Shown piece by piece: positions 25,289 through 35,065 of a stretch of DNA of 64,000 bases (positions are counted from its first letter, which is position 1; each line of letters opens with the position of its first letter). The stretch is taken from NCBI RefSeq assembly GCF_019239235.1, contig NZ_JAAZTS010000010.1:59918-123917 (forward strand), read 5' to 3'. Source of the stretch: Caecibacteroides pullorum. GTDB taxonomy: Bacteria; Bacteroidota; Bacteroidia; Bacteroidales; Bacteroidaceae. Below the pieces are notes generated by a model. That model was given only the letters and a program-made list of their open reading frames with translations, made no database searches and was not told the origin of the DNA. The translations under genes were made by a program, and so were the position numbers.

Positions 25289-27829
25289 ATGAACTTAAAA
25301 GCTACCGTGCTGCTGTGGATACTTTTCATATCCGGGCTGGCAGCAGCACAAAACTCAGCTGTTTCTTCTTTCCAGCTGAAAGGAATTCTGCTCGACTCGT
25401 TGACGCAGGAAGGAGAACCTTATGCTACTATCCGTGTGGCACGTAAATCGGCACCCAATAAGCCGGTAAAAATGATGGTTTCTGACATGAAAGGACGGTT
25501 TCAGGAGAATGTAAAAGGAACCGGAAGTTTCATTATGACCATCACTTCAGTAGGACGCAATCCCATTGTAAAAGACTTCTCTGTCAAAGCCGGTCAAAAA
25601 ATGGTGGATTTTGGTACGTTATATGTCACTGATGCCTCCAATGAACTGGGACAAGTGGAAGTCGTAGCACAGAAACCACTGGTAAAAGCTGATATCGACA
25701 AAATTGAATACAATGTAAAAGACGATCCCGACTCGGAAACCAATACTTTGCTCGAAATGCTCCGTAAGGTACCACTCGTAACCGTAGACGGAGAAGATAA
25801 CATCAAGGTAAATGGTAGTAGCTCATTCAAGGTCTACGTAAACGGAAAGCCCAACAACATGATGAGCAACAACCCGACGGAAGTACTCAAAAGTATGCCC
25901 GCCAATACCATCAAACATATTGAAGTCATTACCAACCCGGGGCCGAAGTATGATGCCGAAGGTGTGGGAGGTATCCTGAACATCGTGACCGAAGGCGGTG
26001 GATTTGAAGGCTATACCGTAACGCTGAGCGGTAACGTAAGCAACCGTGGCGCAGGCGGTGGTCTGTTCGGTACGGTACAGAAAGGCAAGTTTACTGTGAG
26101 CGCCCGCTACAATTACAATTACAACGACAGTCCACGCAGTTATTCAGGAGGAACGCAACGGGCTACAGATACCAGTGCAGAGGTTGCCAACCTGGACTAT
26201 GAAGGCAGCAGCAAAGGCGACGGTTCCTTCCAGTCGGGCAGTATGGAAGCCAGCTATGAAATCGATTCACTGAACCTGATTTCTGCCTCATTCGGTTTGT
26301 GGGGCGGCGGAAACAACAGTAACGGCGGAAGCAATTATGTGGGTAATTCACCACTGGACAACCACTTGCTTTATCAGTACGGTATCGGAAGTCACAGCAA
26401 ATCATCCTGGTATTCTATCGATGGCGGAATCGATTACCAACGTCTTTCCCCCACCATAAAAGGACGCATGTTTACCTTGTCTTATAAGGTGAATACCCGT
26501 CCACAGACATCGGATTCCTATTCGGAATATGACATCGCCTATGGCCATGATGACTGGACCGACTACCTGCGCCGTCTGGAAGACCAACACAATGACGGAA
26601 GCCAAAATACAACCGAACACACGTTCCAGGCAGACTACACAACCCCCATCGGCAAACTGCATACCATCGAATCGGGTGTAAAGTATATCTTACGTAACAA
26701 CTCTTCGGACAACGACCGTTACTTGCGGACAGCAGCCGACAACTCGGACTATGTGTTCGACGAAGAATACAGCACACACTACCGCCATCAGAACGATATC
26801 ATCGCGGCTTATCTGGGTTACGGTCTGAAATGGAAGAAACTGTCCGGACGTCTGGGCGTACGCTATGAGCATACCATCGAAGACGTAAAATACCTATTGG
26901 GACGCGGCGATGACTTCCGCAAGAACTATGACGACGTAGTACCCTCCGCTTCGCTGGGCTGGAAACTAACCGACCTGTCCAACCTACGTTTGGGCTATAA
27001 CATGCGCATCTATCGTCCCGGCATCTGGTATCTGAATCCTTATCTGAACGATAGTAACCCGTCCAGCCTCAGCCAGGGTAATCCGGAACTGGACAGTGAA
27101 AAGAGCCATGCTTTTGACCTAAGTTACAGCAACTTTACGCCGAAGTTCAACATCAACGTATCTGCCCGCTATTCGTTTACGAACAACAGCATCCAGTCTG
27201 TTACCAGTCTTGTATCCGAAGATGATATTCCCGATCTCTCCGAAGACAAAAAAACAGGCAAGGACGTACTCTACACGACCTATCAGAACATCGGCAAGAG
27301 CCGTAACCTCAACCTGAGCGCCTATGTCAACTGGAACGCTACGAAAGACACCCGCGTCTACGCCAATCTGTTCGGCGGTTATACCAGCCTAAAAGGTGCC
27401 AATGGACTGGAAAACGACGGCTGGAACCTCTTCGCCTATGGTGGTGCACAGCAGACTTTCAAACACGACTGGCGTCTGAGTATGAACATCTTTGGCCAAA
27501 CACCGTGGATCATGCTACAGGGTAAAGGCAGCAGCTTCTTCAGCTACAGCCTGAATCTGAACAAGTCGTTCATGAACCGACGCCTGTCGCTGTCAGCTTT
27601 TGCAAGCAACTTCTTCCAGAAATACAATAAGTTTAAGTCGCACATCGAAGGACAGGGATTCATCCAGGACAGCTGGAACAAGTACCCACAAATGCGCTTC
27701 GGACTTAGTGTCAGCTACCGCATCGGTGAACTGAAAGCCAGCGTAAAAAAAGCCGCACGTACCATTACGAACGACGACGTGAAGTCGGGTGGCGGCAGCG
27801 GCGCTGCCGGTGGTGGAGGCGGTGAATGA
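25289..27829 (+). CDS. Outer-membrane beta-barrel family protein (TonB-receptor-like)
   Basis: An 846-residue protein: signal peptide (1-20), carboxypeptidase-regulatory-like beta domain (about 28-115), plug-like region with LLEMLRKVPLVTVDGEDNIK and KYDAEGVGGILNIVT (about 150-235), then a large barrel of alternating strands. This is the layout of the Bacteroidetes outer-membrane beta-barrel family related to TonB receptors but without a SusD partner. The C-terminus extends past the last strand into a Gly-rich tail (GGGSGAAGGGGGE). Substrate unknown. Confidence 0.88.
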   Translation: MNLKATVLLWILFISGLAAAQNSAVSSFQLKGILLDSLTQEGEPYATIRVARKSAPNKPVKMMVSDMKGRFQENVKGTGSFIMTITSVGRNPIVKDFSVKAGQKMVDFGTLYVTDASNELGQVEVVAQKPLVKADIDKIEYNVKDDPDSETNTLLEMLRKVPLVTVDGEDNIKVNGSSSFKVYVNGKPNNMMSNNPTEVLKSMPANTIKHIEVITNPGPKYDAEGVGGILNIVTEGGGFEGYTVTLSGNVSNRGAGGGLFGTVQKGKFTVSARYNYNYNDSPRSYSGGTQRATDTSAEVANLDYEGSSKGDGSFQSGSMEASYEIDSLNLISASFGLWGGGNNSNGGSNYVGNSPLDNHLLYQYGIGSHSKSSWYSIDGGIDYQRLSPTIKGRMFTLSYKVNTRPQTSDSYSEYDIAYGHDDWTDYLRRLEDQHNDGSQNTTEHTFQADYTTPIGKLHTIESGVKYILRNNSSDNDRYLRTAADNSDYVFDEEYSTHYRHQNDIIAAYLGYGLKWKKLSGRLGVRYEHTIEDVKYLLGRGDDFRKNYDDVVPSASLGWKLTDLSNLRLGYNMRIYRPGIWYLNPYLNDSNPSSLSQGNPELDSEKSHAFDLSYSNFTPKFNINVSARYSFTNNSIQSVTSLVSEDDIPDLSEDKKTGKDVLYTTYQNIGKSRNLNLSAYVNWNATKDTRVYANLFGGYTSLKGANGLENDGWNLFAYGGAQQTFKHDWRLSMNIFGQTPWIMLQGKGSSFFSYSLNLNKSFMNRRLSLSAFASNFFQKYNKFKSHIEGQGFIQDSWNKYPQMRFGLSVSYRIGELKASVKKAARTITNDDVKSGGGSGAAGGGGGE

Positions 27830-27840
27830 TGCCGTCGTAA

Positions 27841-27932
27841 CACAGTGCTTTATGATGTCTTGACACAGTGCTTCCTCATCCTCTCATACAGTGCTTTATG
27901 AGGAGGTGAGGAAGCACTGTATGAGCCCCTCA
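27841..27932. repeat. Intergenic array D: four 23-bp units, last one inverted
   Basis: Units begin at 27841, 27864, 27887 and 27910, each 23 bp. The first three carry ACAGTGCTT; the fourth carries the reverse complement (AAGCACTGT), giving perfect arms CAGTGCTTCCTCA/TGAGGAAGCACTG. All units end in TGA or TCA. The array lies between converging genes and may also terminate transcription, but no T-run follows. Confidence 0.88.
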
Positions 27933-27990
27933 GGATATATAGTATCAGGACACAAGAAAATACGGTAACGGAAGGAACTGGAGTGCAGCG

Positions 27991-28698
27991 TCAAATCGCA
28001 GCTTTCGCCAGCGTCAGCACGCTGATGCGCAAGTCCTCAACACCGGCAAAAGCATCGGCACAGGCTGTCACTGTAGAACCGGTAGTCAGCACATCGTCCA
28101 CCAGCAAAATATGCTTGCCTGCATAGCGTTCGGGATGGTCTACCCGAAAAATTCCTGCCACATTCTCCCAACGCTCGTAAGCCGATTTGCGTGTCTGTGT
28201 CTGGCTGTGTACACATCTTTTTACTGCCTGTACATCCAGTTCAATTCCCGTCACATCCGCAATACCGGAGGCCAGGCATTCGCTTTGATTATAACCTCTC
28301 GCCCGCAGTTTACGAGGATGCAAAGGAACCGGCACAATGGCATCTATCCCGTCGAAAAAACCGCTTTTAGCAATTTCCTCCGCTATAAAGCGCCCCATCG
28401 TCCGGCCAATATCTGACCTTCCTTCATATTTCAGCAGATGGAGGATATGGCGGAAATTACTTCCCTTGTGATAGAGGAAATAAGAGGTGGCACGCTCCAA
28501 CGGAATCTTTCCCCAAAACAGTTTCTCCACGGGATTGTCCCGTTCCAGGTGCCAGTTTGTGCGAGGCATGTCAATATTACAACGCAGGCAAATCACCTCT
28601 TCGCCTTCGTGCAAACAATTCCCACATACAACGCACCGACGCGGGAAAAACAGGTGTGCCAGCCCCTGTAGCCAAAGTTTCCAACTACCAGTTCCCAT
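27991..28698 (-). CDS. ComF family phosphoribosyltransferase-like protein
   Basis: A protein of 235 residues with an N-terminal Cys pair set (CVVCGNC and CLRC), typical of the zinc-binding head of ComF, and the C-terminal PRPP-binding motif ILLVDDVLTTGSTV. In naturally competent bacteria ComF helps single-stranded DNA enter the cytoplasm and recombine; in Bacteroidetes the role is unproven. A longer start at 28731 would overlap the upstream gene by 22 nt; the ATG at 28698 gives an 11-nt spacer and is preferred. Transcribed with the upstream phosphatase gene. Confidence 0.9.
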   Translation of the reverse strand: MGTGSWKLWLQGLAHLFFPRRCVVCGNCLHEGEEVICLRCNIDMPRTNWHLERDNPVEKLFWGKIPLERATSYFLYHKGSNFRHILHLLKYEGRSDIGRTMGRFIAEEIAKSGFFDGIDAIVPVPLHPRKLRARGYNQSECLASGIADVTGIELDVQAVKRCVHSQTQTRKSAYERWENVAGIFRVDHPERYAGKHILLVDDVLTTGSTVTACADAFAGVEDLRISVLTLAKAAI

Positions 28699-28709
28699 TT
28701 CTTCTGCCC

Positions 28710-29513
28710 TTACAAGCCTTCGGGAAGACATTCTTGAATAACTTCCAGGAACGTATCGTGCAAGGCACCGTTGGTCGCTACGATGTGATGCCCTTCGAGA
28801 AACATAATATTTCCTTTAAAATCGGTCACTCGTCCTCCGGCTTCCTGTATCATCAATGCAGCAGCCGAGAAGTCCCACTTTCCAATAAAAGCCTCCAGCC
28901 AAGCATCATATCTCCCTGCCGCCACATAACAGAGTGCCAAAGCTGCCGACCCGTTCATACGGATAGCGGCTACTTTCCCGTAAAGCCGTTGTATCAGATG
29001 TTGCGCCGTAGGGGCATATTGACGGGCATTATAGGGAAGTTCCACCACGACATAGGCATCGTCTAAAGAAGCGACATCGGATACTTGCATCCGATCTCCG
29101 TTCAAGTAAGCTCCCCCACCCTTCCAGGCATAGAAACATTCGTCGCGCACAGGCTCATAGACCACGCCCAACAACAGCTCGTCTCGATTCCTCAAGGCAA
29201 TACTCACACAATAAGGTGCCACGTCGTGAATATAGTTCGTCGTGCCGTCCAACGGATCGACAACCCAGCAGCAAGGCTCTTCGTGATAGTCAGCCGAGCC
29301 TTCCTCTGTAATAAAACCCGCTTCGGGCAACAAGGCACGCAATGCCGACACCACCCGTCGTTCAGACTCCTTGTCGACATACGACACATAGTCATGAGCA
29401 TTCTTCTGCTCCACCGCTTCCCGACGAAAATTCTTCCGCTCTTCCTTCAAGAAATGTCCGGCTTCCCGAGCTATCCGACAGACTTCCCCTGTCAGCCATT
29501 CCAAATTATCCAT
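28710..29513 (-). CDS. Inositol monophosphatase family protein
   Basis: A 267-residue magnesium-dependent phosphatase. The metal-binding motifs are ITEEGS (Glu near residue 71), VVDPLDGTTNYIH (Asp pair near residue 87) and KWDFSAAALMIQEAGG (Asp near residue 208), in the order of the SuhB/IMPase family. The substrate may be inositol phosphate, another sugar phosphate or a nucleotide; sequence alone does not decide. The frame continues upstream to 29558, beyond the -7 box at 29535..29542, so the ATG at 29513 is used. The ComF gene follows 11 nt downstream. Confidence 0.9.
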   Translation of the reverse strand: MDNLEWLTGEVCRIAREAGHFLKEERKNFRREAVEQKNAHDYVSYVDKESERRVVSALRALLPEAGFITEEGSADYHEEPCCWVVDPLDGTTNYIHDVAPYCVSIALRNRDELLLGVVYEPVRDECFYAWKGGGAYLNGDRMQVSDVASLDDAYVVVELPYNARQYAPTAQHLIQRLYGKVAAIRMNGSAALALCYVAAGRYDAWLEAFIGKWDFSAAALMIQEAGGRVTDFKGNIMFLEGHHIVATNGALHDTFLEVIQECLPEGL

Positions 29514-29534
29514 ATCCCAGTTCTTAAATTCAAC

Positions 29535-29542
29535 CAAAAATA
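29535..29542 (-). promoter_or_regulatory. Promoter of the IMPase-comF unit
   Basis: TATTTTTG (-7) with TTTG (complement of 29563..29566) 20 bp upstream: one of the best full matches to the Bacteroides promoter in the window. Confidence 0.72.
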
Positions 29543-29595
29543 GCGGTTTCCTGCACATTTACCAAAGAATATATCCCAAGATTTTACTAATTGCT

Positions 29596-29603
29596 TACCT
29601 TTG
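29596..29603 (+). promoter_or_regulatory. -7 box for the Nudix hydrolase
   Basis: TACCTTTG. A TTG codon inside it could open the frame, but it cannot be both promoter and start, so translation must begin downstream at 29634 or 29640. Confidence 0.62.
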
Positions 29604-29633
29604 CAGGCATATACCAACATTCCAAATACTTTG

Positions 29634-30167
29634 ATGAGCATGACTGAGCATCCTCTTTCGCAATTCACTTATTGTCCCAAATGCGGTTCTCCTCGTTTCG
29701 GGATACATAACGGGAAATCCAAACAATGTCCCGATTGCGGCTTTGTCTATTACTTCAACCCGTCCTCGGCCACCGTGGCCTTTATCGTCAATGAACGACA
29801 CGAGCTGCTCGTATGCCGACGTGCCAAGGACCCTGCCAAGGGAACACTCGACTTGCCCGGAGGCTTTGTCGACATGTATGAAACGGCCGAACAAGGTGTA
29901 GCACGTGAAGTTCTGGAAGAAACCGGCATGACTGTTACACAAGCACAATATCTGTTCTCCCTGCCCAACCTGTATCTTTACTCAGGCTTCACAGTCCATA
30001 CGCTCGACATGTTTTTCCGCTGTCAGGTAAAAGACACACTCCATTTTCAGGCTATGGACGATGCGGCAGATACCTTCTTTGTTCCTTTTGAGAAATTACA
30101 ACCAGAGGAATTCGGACTTGCCTCCATCAGAGAAGGATTGAAGAAATTCCTGAAAGAATTTGTGTGA
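29634..30167 (+). CDS. Nudix hydrolase with N-terminal zinc ribbon
   Basis: A 177-residue protein. Two CxxC pairs (YCPKCG and QCPDCG, about residues 14-36) form a zinc ribbon, followed by the Nudix box GGFVDMYETAEQGVAREV and LEETGM (GX5EX7REUXEEXGU), which binds metal and cleaves nucleoside-diphosphate-linked substrates. A zinc ribbon before a Nudix domain is seen in NudC-like NADH pyrophosphatases, but this protein is shorter, so the substrate is open. Start is ATG 29634 or ATG 29640. Confidence 0.9.
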   Translation: MSMTEHPLSQFTYCPKCGSPRFGIHNGKSKQCPDCGFVYYFNPSSATVAFIVNERHELLVCRRAKDPAKGTLDLPGGFVDMYETAEQGVAREVLEETGMTVTQAQYLFSLPNLYLYSGFTVHTLDMFFRCQVKDTLHFQAMDDAADTFFVPFEKLQPEEFGLASIREGLKKFLKEFV

Positions 30168-30214
30168 TATCCTAAAAAATATCAACAGGGCAAACAAATG
30201 CCAGTCAAAAAACG

Positions 30215-30222
30215 TACTTTTG
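30215..30222 (+). promoter_or_regulatory. -7 box for the long TPR protein
   Basis: TACTTTTG, 28 nt before the ATG at 30251. Confidence 0.6.
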
Positions 30223-30250
30223 TAAATATACTTATTACACCATAAAGAAC

Positions 30251-33200
30251 ATGAAGCATAAATTCTCACGTATACTCTGTGCGGCACTGTATTGTGCTCC
30301 GCTAATTGTAGCGGCACAGAACAACGAAAAAGCTGCTCCCCTGCAACAATATTATCAGGAAGGAAAGACTTTGTTCCAAGAAAAAGCCTATTCAGCTGCC
30401 ATTGCCCCATTACGGGCTTTCTTACAGAAAGCTGAAGCCGAAGGCTCTCAGCCGTCACATACTGGTGAAGTACTGGAAGCCGAATACATGTTGGCCTGTT
30501 CCGCCTATGAAATGAGAGACGGACGCAGCAATGAATTCCTACAGAACTTCCTGGACAATCATCCCGATACACCTCATGCCAACCGTATCTACGCGCTGAT
30601 GGCTTCCAACTATTTCTTCGCACAAGACTATGACAATGCATTGGCCTTGTTCAACGCTTCCGATCTATCCCTGCTGGCAGACAATGAACGTGATGACATG
30701 ACATACCGCAGGGCTATGTGCTACCTGGAAACAGGCAAAGTGAAAGAAGCAGCTATCTGGTTCGAAACGCTAAAGAACACCAGCACACGCTATGAGACAG
30801 ACTGTACCTACTATCTGTCTTACATCCGCTACACCCAGCAACGCTACGACGAGGCCCTGAACGGCTTCCTCGCCTTGCAGAACAACGACAAGTACCAAGC
30901 GCTGGTTCCTTATTACATCGCAGAAATCTATCTGGTAAAGAAACAATACGACAAAGCGGAGATTGTGGCGCAAAACTATCTTTCCGCCTACCCTGGCAAC
31001 GAGAATACGGCAGAGATGTATCGCATCATCGGATCGGCCTGCTACCACATGGGAAAATACCATGAAGCCATGCAGGCATTCGAACAGAATGGTGCCGCCA
31101 CCCGTCGCGACGCCCGGTACATGTATGGTTTGGCCAGCTATCATTGCGGTGTCTATAGTCAGGTGCCCGTATTGTTGTCCAGCGTCACGCAGGAAAAAGA
31201 TGCGCTGAGCCAGAACGCCTACCTACACATGGGCTTGGCCTACCTCAAATTGGCTGAAAAGAATAAAGCCCGCATGGCATTCGAGCAAGCAGCCGCTTCG
31301 GACGCCAACAGAGCCATAAAAGAACAGGCATCTTACAATTATGCCCTTTGCATCCACGAAACGTCTTATTCTGCCTTCGGCGAATCGGTCACTGTCTTCG
31401 AGAAATTCCTGAATGATTTTCCACAATCGGCCTATGCTGACAAGGTGAGCGATTATCTGGTGGAAGTATATATGGAGACACGCAGCTACGAAGCAGCCCT
31501 GAAATCCATCAACCGCATCAAGTCACCTAATTCAGCCATACAGAAAGCCAAAGTGCGCATCCTGTTCCAATTGGGTACACAAGCCTTTACCAACGCCGAC
31601 TTCCAGAAAGCAATCGATTATTTTGGACAGTCCTTCCAGTATGCGGCCCTTTTCGGCCAGCAAGGCCAAGGAGAACAAGGCAAAGCAGCCTACTGGCGTG
31701 GAGAATCCTACTACCGCCTGGGGCAGATGCAGCAAGCAGCCGACGACTTTAACCGCTATCTGAACTACAACCCCGACACGAGTAATGAGATGTATGCGCT
31801 GGCTCACTACAACTTAGGATACATTGCTTTCCATCGCAAGAACTACACGGGTGCCGAAAGCTATTTCAATCGCTATACCCAACTGGAGAAAGGACAGAAC
31901 CCGGCAGCCTTGGCCGACGCCTATAACCGCTTGGGCGATTGCTGCCTCCACGCACGCCGCTTCGATGAAGCCACCCGTTACTATACCCGTGCAGAGAATA
32001 TGGGAACGGCCTCGGGCGACTATTCTTACTACCAATTGGCCTTGGTAGCCGGTCTGCAAAAGGACTACAACGGTAAGATAACGCTGCTCGACCGACTGGC
32101 ACAAAAATATCCCAATTCGCCCTATGCCATCAACGGTCTATATGAAAAGGGACGTTCGTATGTACAAAACAATCAAAGCACTCAAGCTATCGCAACCTTC
32201 CGCGAGCTATTATCCAAATATCCCGAAAGTCCTATAGCCCGCAAGGCTGCCGCTGAAATAGGCCTTCTCTACTATCAGAATGAAGACTACAACCGTGCTA
32301 TCGAAGCCTACAAGCACGTCATCACGCAATATCCAGGCAGTGAAGAAGCCCGCCTGGCCATGCGCGACCTGAAATCCATCTACGTAGATGCCAACCGCGT
32401 GGACGAATATGCTGCCCTGGCGGCACAGATGCCAGGACAAATACGTTTCGAAGCCAGCGAACAAGACTCACTGACCTACATTGCCGCCGAGAAAGTATAC
32501 ATGAAAGGGGAAATCGCACCCGCCAAGACAAGCTTCGAACGCTACATCCAGAGCTATCCAGAAGGTGCCTTCCGTCTGAATGCCCACTATTACCTCTGCC
32601 TCATCGGCAAAGAACAAAAAGACGACGAAGCCGTATTGTTACATGCAGGCAAATTGCTCGAATTCCCCAACAGTCCTTATGCTGAAGAAGCATTGCCCAT
32701 GCATGCAGAAATCCTCTTCAACCGCCAGCAATACGACTTGGCGTTGGCCGACTACAAACAACTACAGGCTCGCGCTACTACCACTGAGCACAGACAGTTA
32801 GGGGCTACAGGCGTACTGCGTTGTGGCGTACTCCTGAAAGACGATGTAGAAACCATCAATGCAGCCACTGCTCTACTGTCCGAGACCAAACTGACACCTG
32901 AACTGCAAAACGAAGCTCTGTACTATCGTGCCAAGGCCTACCTCAACCAAAAGGCACAGCAAAAGGCAACCGCAGACCTGCAGATACTGGCTAAGGATAC
33001 GCGAATACTCTATGGTGCCGAAGCAAAATACCTGCTTGCCCAACAACTGTATGACAACGGCGATTACACAGCAGCCGAAAAGGAAGTGCTTGATTTCATT
33101 GAACAAAGCACTCCGCATGCCTACTGGCTGGCACGCAGCTTTATCCTCCTGTCCGACGTATATGTAGCCATGGACAAGAAGCTCGATGCACGCCAATACC

Positions 33201-33283
33201 TCCTCAGCCTGCAACAGAATTACCAGGCCGATGACGACATTGCCGGCATGATCGAAGAAAGACTGGCTAAACTGAAAGAATAA
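30251..33283 (+). CDS. Large periplasmic TPR protein
   Basis: A 1010-residue protein with a signal peptide (1-22, ending VAAQ) and a nearly unbroken series of TPR-like helical pairs from residue 25 to the C-terminus, for example KGRSYVQNNQSTQAIATFRE and NYNRAIEAYKHVITQYPGSEE. No catalytic motif is seen. The outer-membrane barrel gene follows 30 nt downstream on the same strand, which suggests that this scaffold works with the barrel in the periplasm, in the way TPR partners serve other outer-membrane machines. The specific system is not recognised. Confidence 0.86.
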   Translation: MKHKFSRILCAALYCAPLIVAAQNNEKAAPLQQYYQEGKTLFQEKAYSAAIAPLRAFLQKAEAEGSQPSHTGEVLEAEYMLACSAYEMRDGRSNEFLQNFLDNHPDTPHANRIYALMASNYFFAQDYDNALALFNASDLSLLADNERDDMTYRRAMCYLETGKVKEAAIWFETLKNTSTRYETDCTYYLSYIRYTQQRYDEALNGFLALQNNDKYQALVPYYIAEIYLVKKQYDKAEIVAQNYLSAYPGNENTAEMYRIIGSACYHMGKYHEAMQAFEQNGAATRRDARYMYGLASYHCGVYSQVPVLLSSVTQEKDALSQNAYLHMGLAYLKLAEKNKARMAFEQAAASDANRAIKEQASYNYALCIHETSYSAFGESVTVFEKFLNDFPQSAYADKVSDYLVEVYMETRSYEAALKSINRIKSPNSAIQKAKVRILFQLGTQAFTNADFQKAIDYFGQSFQYAALFGQQGQGEQGKAAYWRGESYYRLGQMQQAADDFNRYLNYNPDTSNEMYALAHYNLGYIAFHRKNYTGAESYFNRYTQLEKGQNPAALADAYNRLGDCCLHARRFDEATRYYTRAENMGTASGDYSYYQLALVAGLQKDYNGKITLLDRLAQKYPNSPYAINGLYEKGRSYVQNNQSTQAIATFRELLSKYPESPIARKAAAEIGLLYYQNEDYNRAIEAYKHVITQYPGSEEARLAMRDLKSIYVDANRVDEYAALAAQMPGQIRFEASEQDSLTYIAAEKVYMKGEIAPAKTSFERYIQSYPEGAFRLNAHYYLCLIGKEQKDDEAVLLHAGKLLEFPNSPYAEEALPMHAEILFNRQQYDLALADYKQLQARATTTEHRQLGATGVLRCGVLLKDDVETINAATALLSETKLTPELQNEALYYRAKAYLNQKAQQKATADLQILAKDTRILYGAEAKYLLAQQLYDNGDYTAAEKEVLDFIEQSTPHAYWLARSFILLSDVYVAMDKKLDARQYLLSLQQNYQADDDIAGMIEERLAKLKE

Positions 33284-33313
33284 CAAGATTTTCCTCATAA
33301 ATAACAAACGAAT

Positions 33314-34972
33314 ATGAAAAATATGCGATATATACTCGGAGGAGCAGCCCTGATAGGACTACCTCTGACCTTGCAAGCACAGGAGCAAACGCAGGACACT
33401 ACGCTGGTGCGCACTGTGGTGGTAGAGCAGGAATACAATCCAGACATCATGGATGCTTCGAAAATCAATGTTCTTCCACAGATAGAAGTACCAGTTGTGA
33501 CCAAGAAAGCAGTGGAATACAACGAGACACTGATGCCTGCTACACAAATCCCCGCAACGACCATGCAACCCTATACCGGCATTGAGACTTTGGCTAAAGC
33601 CAAGGGAGGATATGCACGTCTGGGATACGGCAATTATAATAATCTCGACCTGCTGGCCAACTACCTGTTCACCCTTTCAGACAACGATCGGCTGAATCTG
33701 CACCTCGATATGAACGGCATGAACGGCAAACTGAATATGGGTGAAGGACAAGAGAAATGGGAATCACGTTATTATCGCACCCGTGCAGGCATAGACTACC
33801 AGCATCGTTTCCGCTCACTGGACTTGAATCTAGGCGGTCATTTCGGTCTAAGTAACTTCAATTTCATGCCTGAATGGGATGCCAATAAACAGAAGTTTAC
33901 CTCTGGTGACGTACACCTCAGCTTCAAGAACCGCAACAAGGATCTTCCGTTGGACTATGCCGTTGAAACCAATCTTCTCCTTTACCAGCGCCAATATGAC
34001 CCTGCTGCTGAAAATACAGGAGAAAGCATGATACGCACCAAAGCCGAAGTGTCGGGAGATATCTCGGACGAACAACTTATCCATATCGCATTCAACATGG
34101 ATAACGCATTCTACCAAAAAGCCAATTTCGAGAATTGCACTTCCATCGAACTGAATCCGAGCTACCAATTCCAAAATGACGATTGGAAACTGAAACTTGG
34201 TGCACACGTTGACTTTGCAATCGGTTTCGGCAAAGAAGTCCGCGTAGCCCCTGATGTACAGATACAATATAATTTCTCGGACAGCTACCTGCTTTACGTA
34301 CAAGGTACAGGAGGCAAGCGACAGAACGACTTCCGACAACTGGAAAGCTACAATCCTTACGGACTATTACAAAACCAGCTTGATGCCACCTACGAGCAGC
34401 TGAACACAGCCATCGGCTTCAAAGCCAGTCCCATTAATGATTTGTGGTTCCATCTGTATGCCGGCTATCAGGACTTAAAAGATGACCTTTTCCTCGTACC
34501 CGATTTTATAACAGGCGGTTCTTCTCCACAAACACGTCTGCTCCTCGGACAGGCTGATGCACGCAACGTCTATGCAGGCGGTGAGATTACCTACAGCTAC
34601 AAGCAATTGTTTGGGTTCAACGCATCGGCTGTTTACCGCAACTGGAATACACCTAGCAATGAAAACGCCACTTATACCGAAAGTATCATTCTTGGTTTCA
34701 AACCTGCTTTGGAAGCCAATGTAAGAATCGATGTATCTCCACTTTCGGCACTCCGTTTATCGTTAGGCTATCAGCATATCGAACGTAGCAAAGTAGAAGG
34801 TGAACGCGCAGATGCTGTCAGCAATCTCTACTTATCCGCCAACTACGAAGTTTTTGAAAACATAGTTATTTACGCCCGACTCAACAATTTGTTGAACAAG
34901 GACTACCAATATTATGAAGAATGTCCAGCCCAAGGTATTAACTTCTTGGGAGGCGTAAGTTTCCGTTTTTAG
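33314..34972 (+). CDS. Outer-membrane beta-barrel protein paired with the TPR protein
   Basis: A 552-residue protein with a signal peptide (1-22) and a barrel body of alternating strands, ending GVSFRF with the terminal Phe favoured by the BAM assembly machinery. The region just after the signal peptide (TTLVRTVVVEQEYNPDIMDA) resembles the VVV segment that precedes the plug in TonB-linked proteins, but a full plug domain is absent. It is probably co-transcribed with the large TPR gene. Often annotated as TonB-dependent receptor in Bacteroides, though TonB dependence cannot be shown here. Confidence 0.82.
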   Translation: MKNMRYILGGAALIGLPLTLQAQEQTQDTTLVRTVVVEQEYNPDIMDASKINVLPQIEVPVVTKKAVEYNETLMPATQIPATTMQPYTGIETLAKAKGGYARLGYGNYNNLDLLANYLFTLSDNDRLNLHLDMNGMNGKLNMGEGQEKWESRYYRTRAGIDYQHRFRSLDLNLGGHFGLSNFNFMPEWDANKQKFTSGDVHLSFKNRNKDLPLDYAVETNLLLYQRQYDPAAENTGESMIRTKAEVSGDISDEQLIHIAFNMDNAFYQKANFENCTSIELNPSYQFQNDDWKLKLGAHVDFAIGFGKEVRVAPDVQIQYNFSDSYLLYVQGTGGKRQNDFRQLESYNPYGLLQNQLDATYEQLNTAIGFKASPINDLWFHLYAGYQDLKDDLFLVPDFITGGSSPQTRLLLGQADARNVYAGGEITYSYKQLFGFNASAVYRNWNTPSNENATYTESIILGFKPALEANVRIDVSPLSALRLSLGYQHIERSKVEGERADAVSNLYLSANYEVFENIVIYARLNNLLNKDYQYYEECPAQGINFLGGVSFRF

Positions 34973-35014
34973 TTTTTTTCTTTATATTATTAAGGTGGGA
35001 AATTTGTTTTTTCC

Positions 35015-35022
35015 TACTTTTG
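35015..35022 (+). promoter_or_regulatory. -7 box for topA
   Basis: TACTTTTG, 43 nt before the ATG at 35066. Confidence 0.58.
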
Positions 35023-35065
35023 CGGACAAAATCAGCGGGATATGTCCGCTACAAAGTAAGATTTT

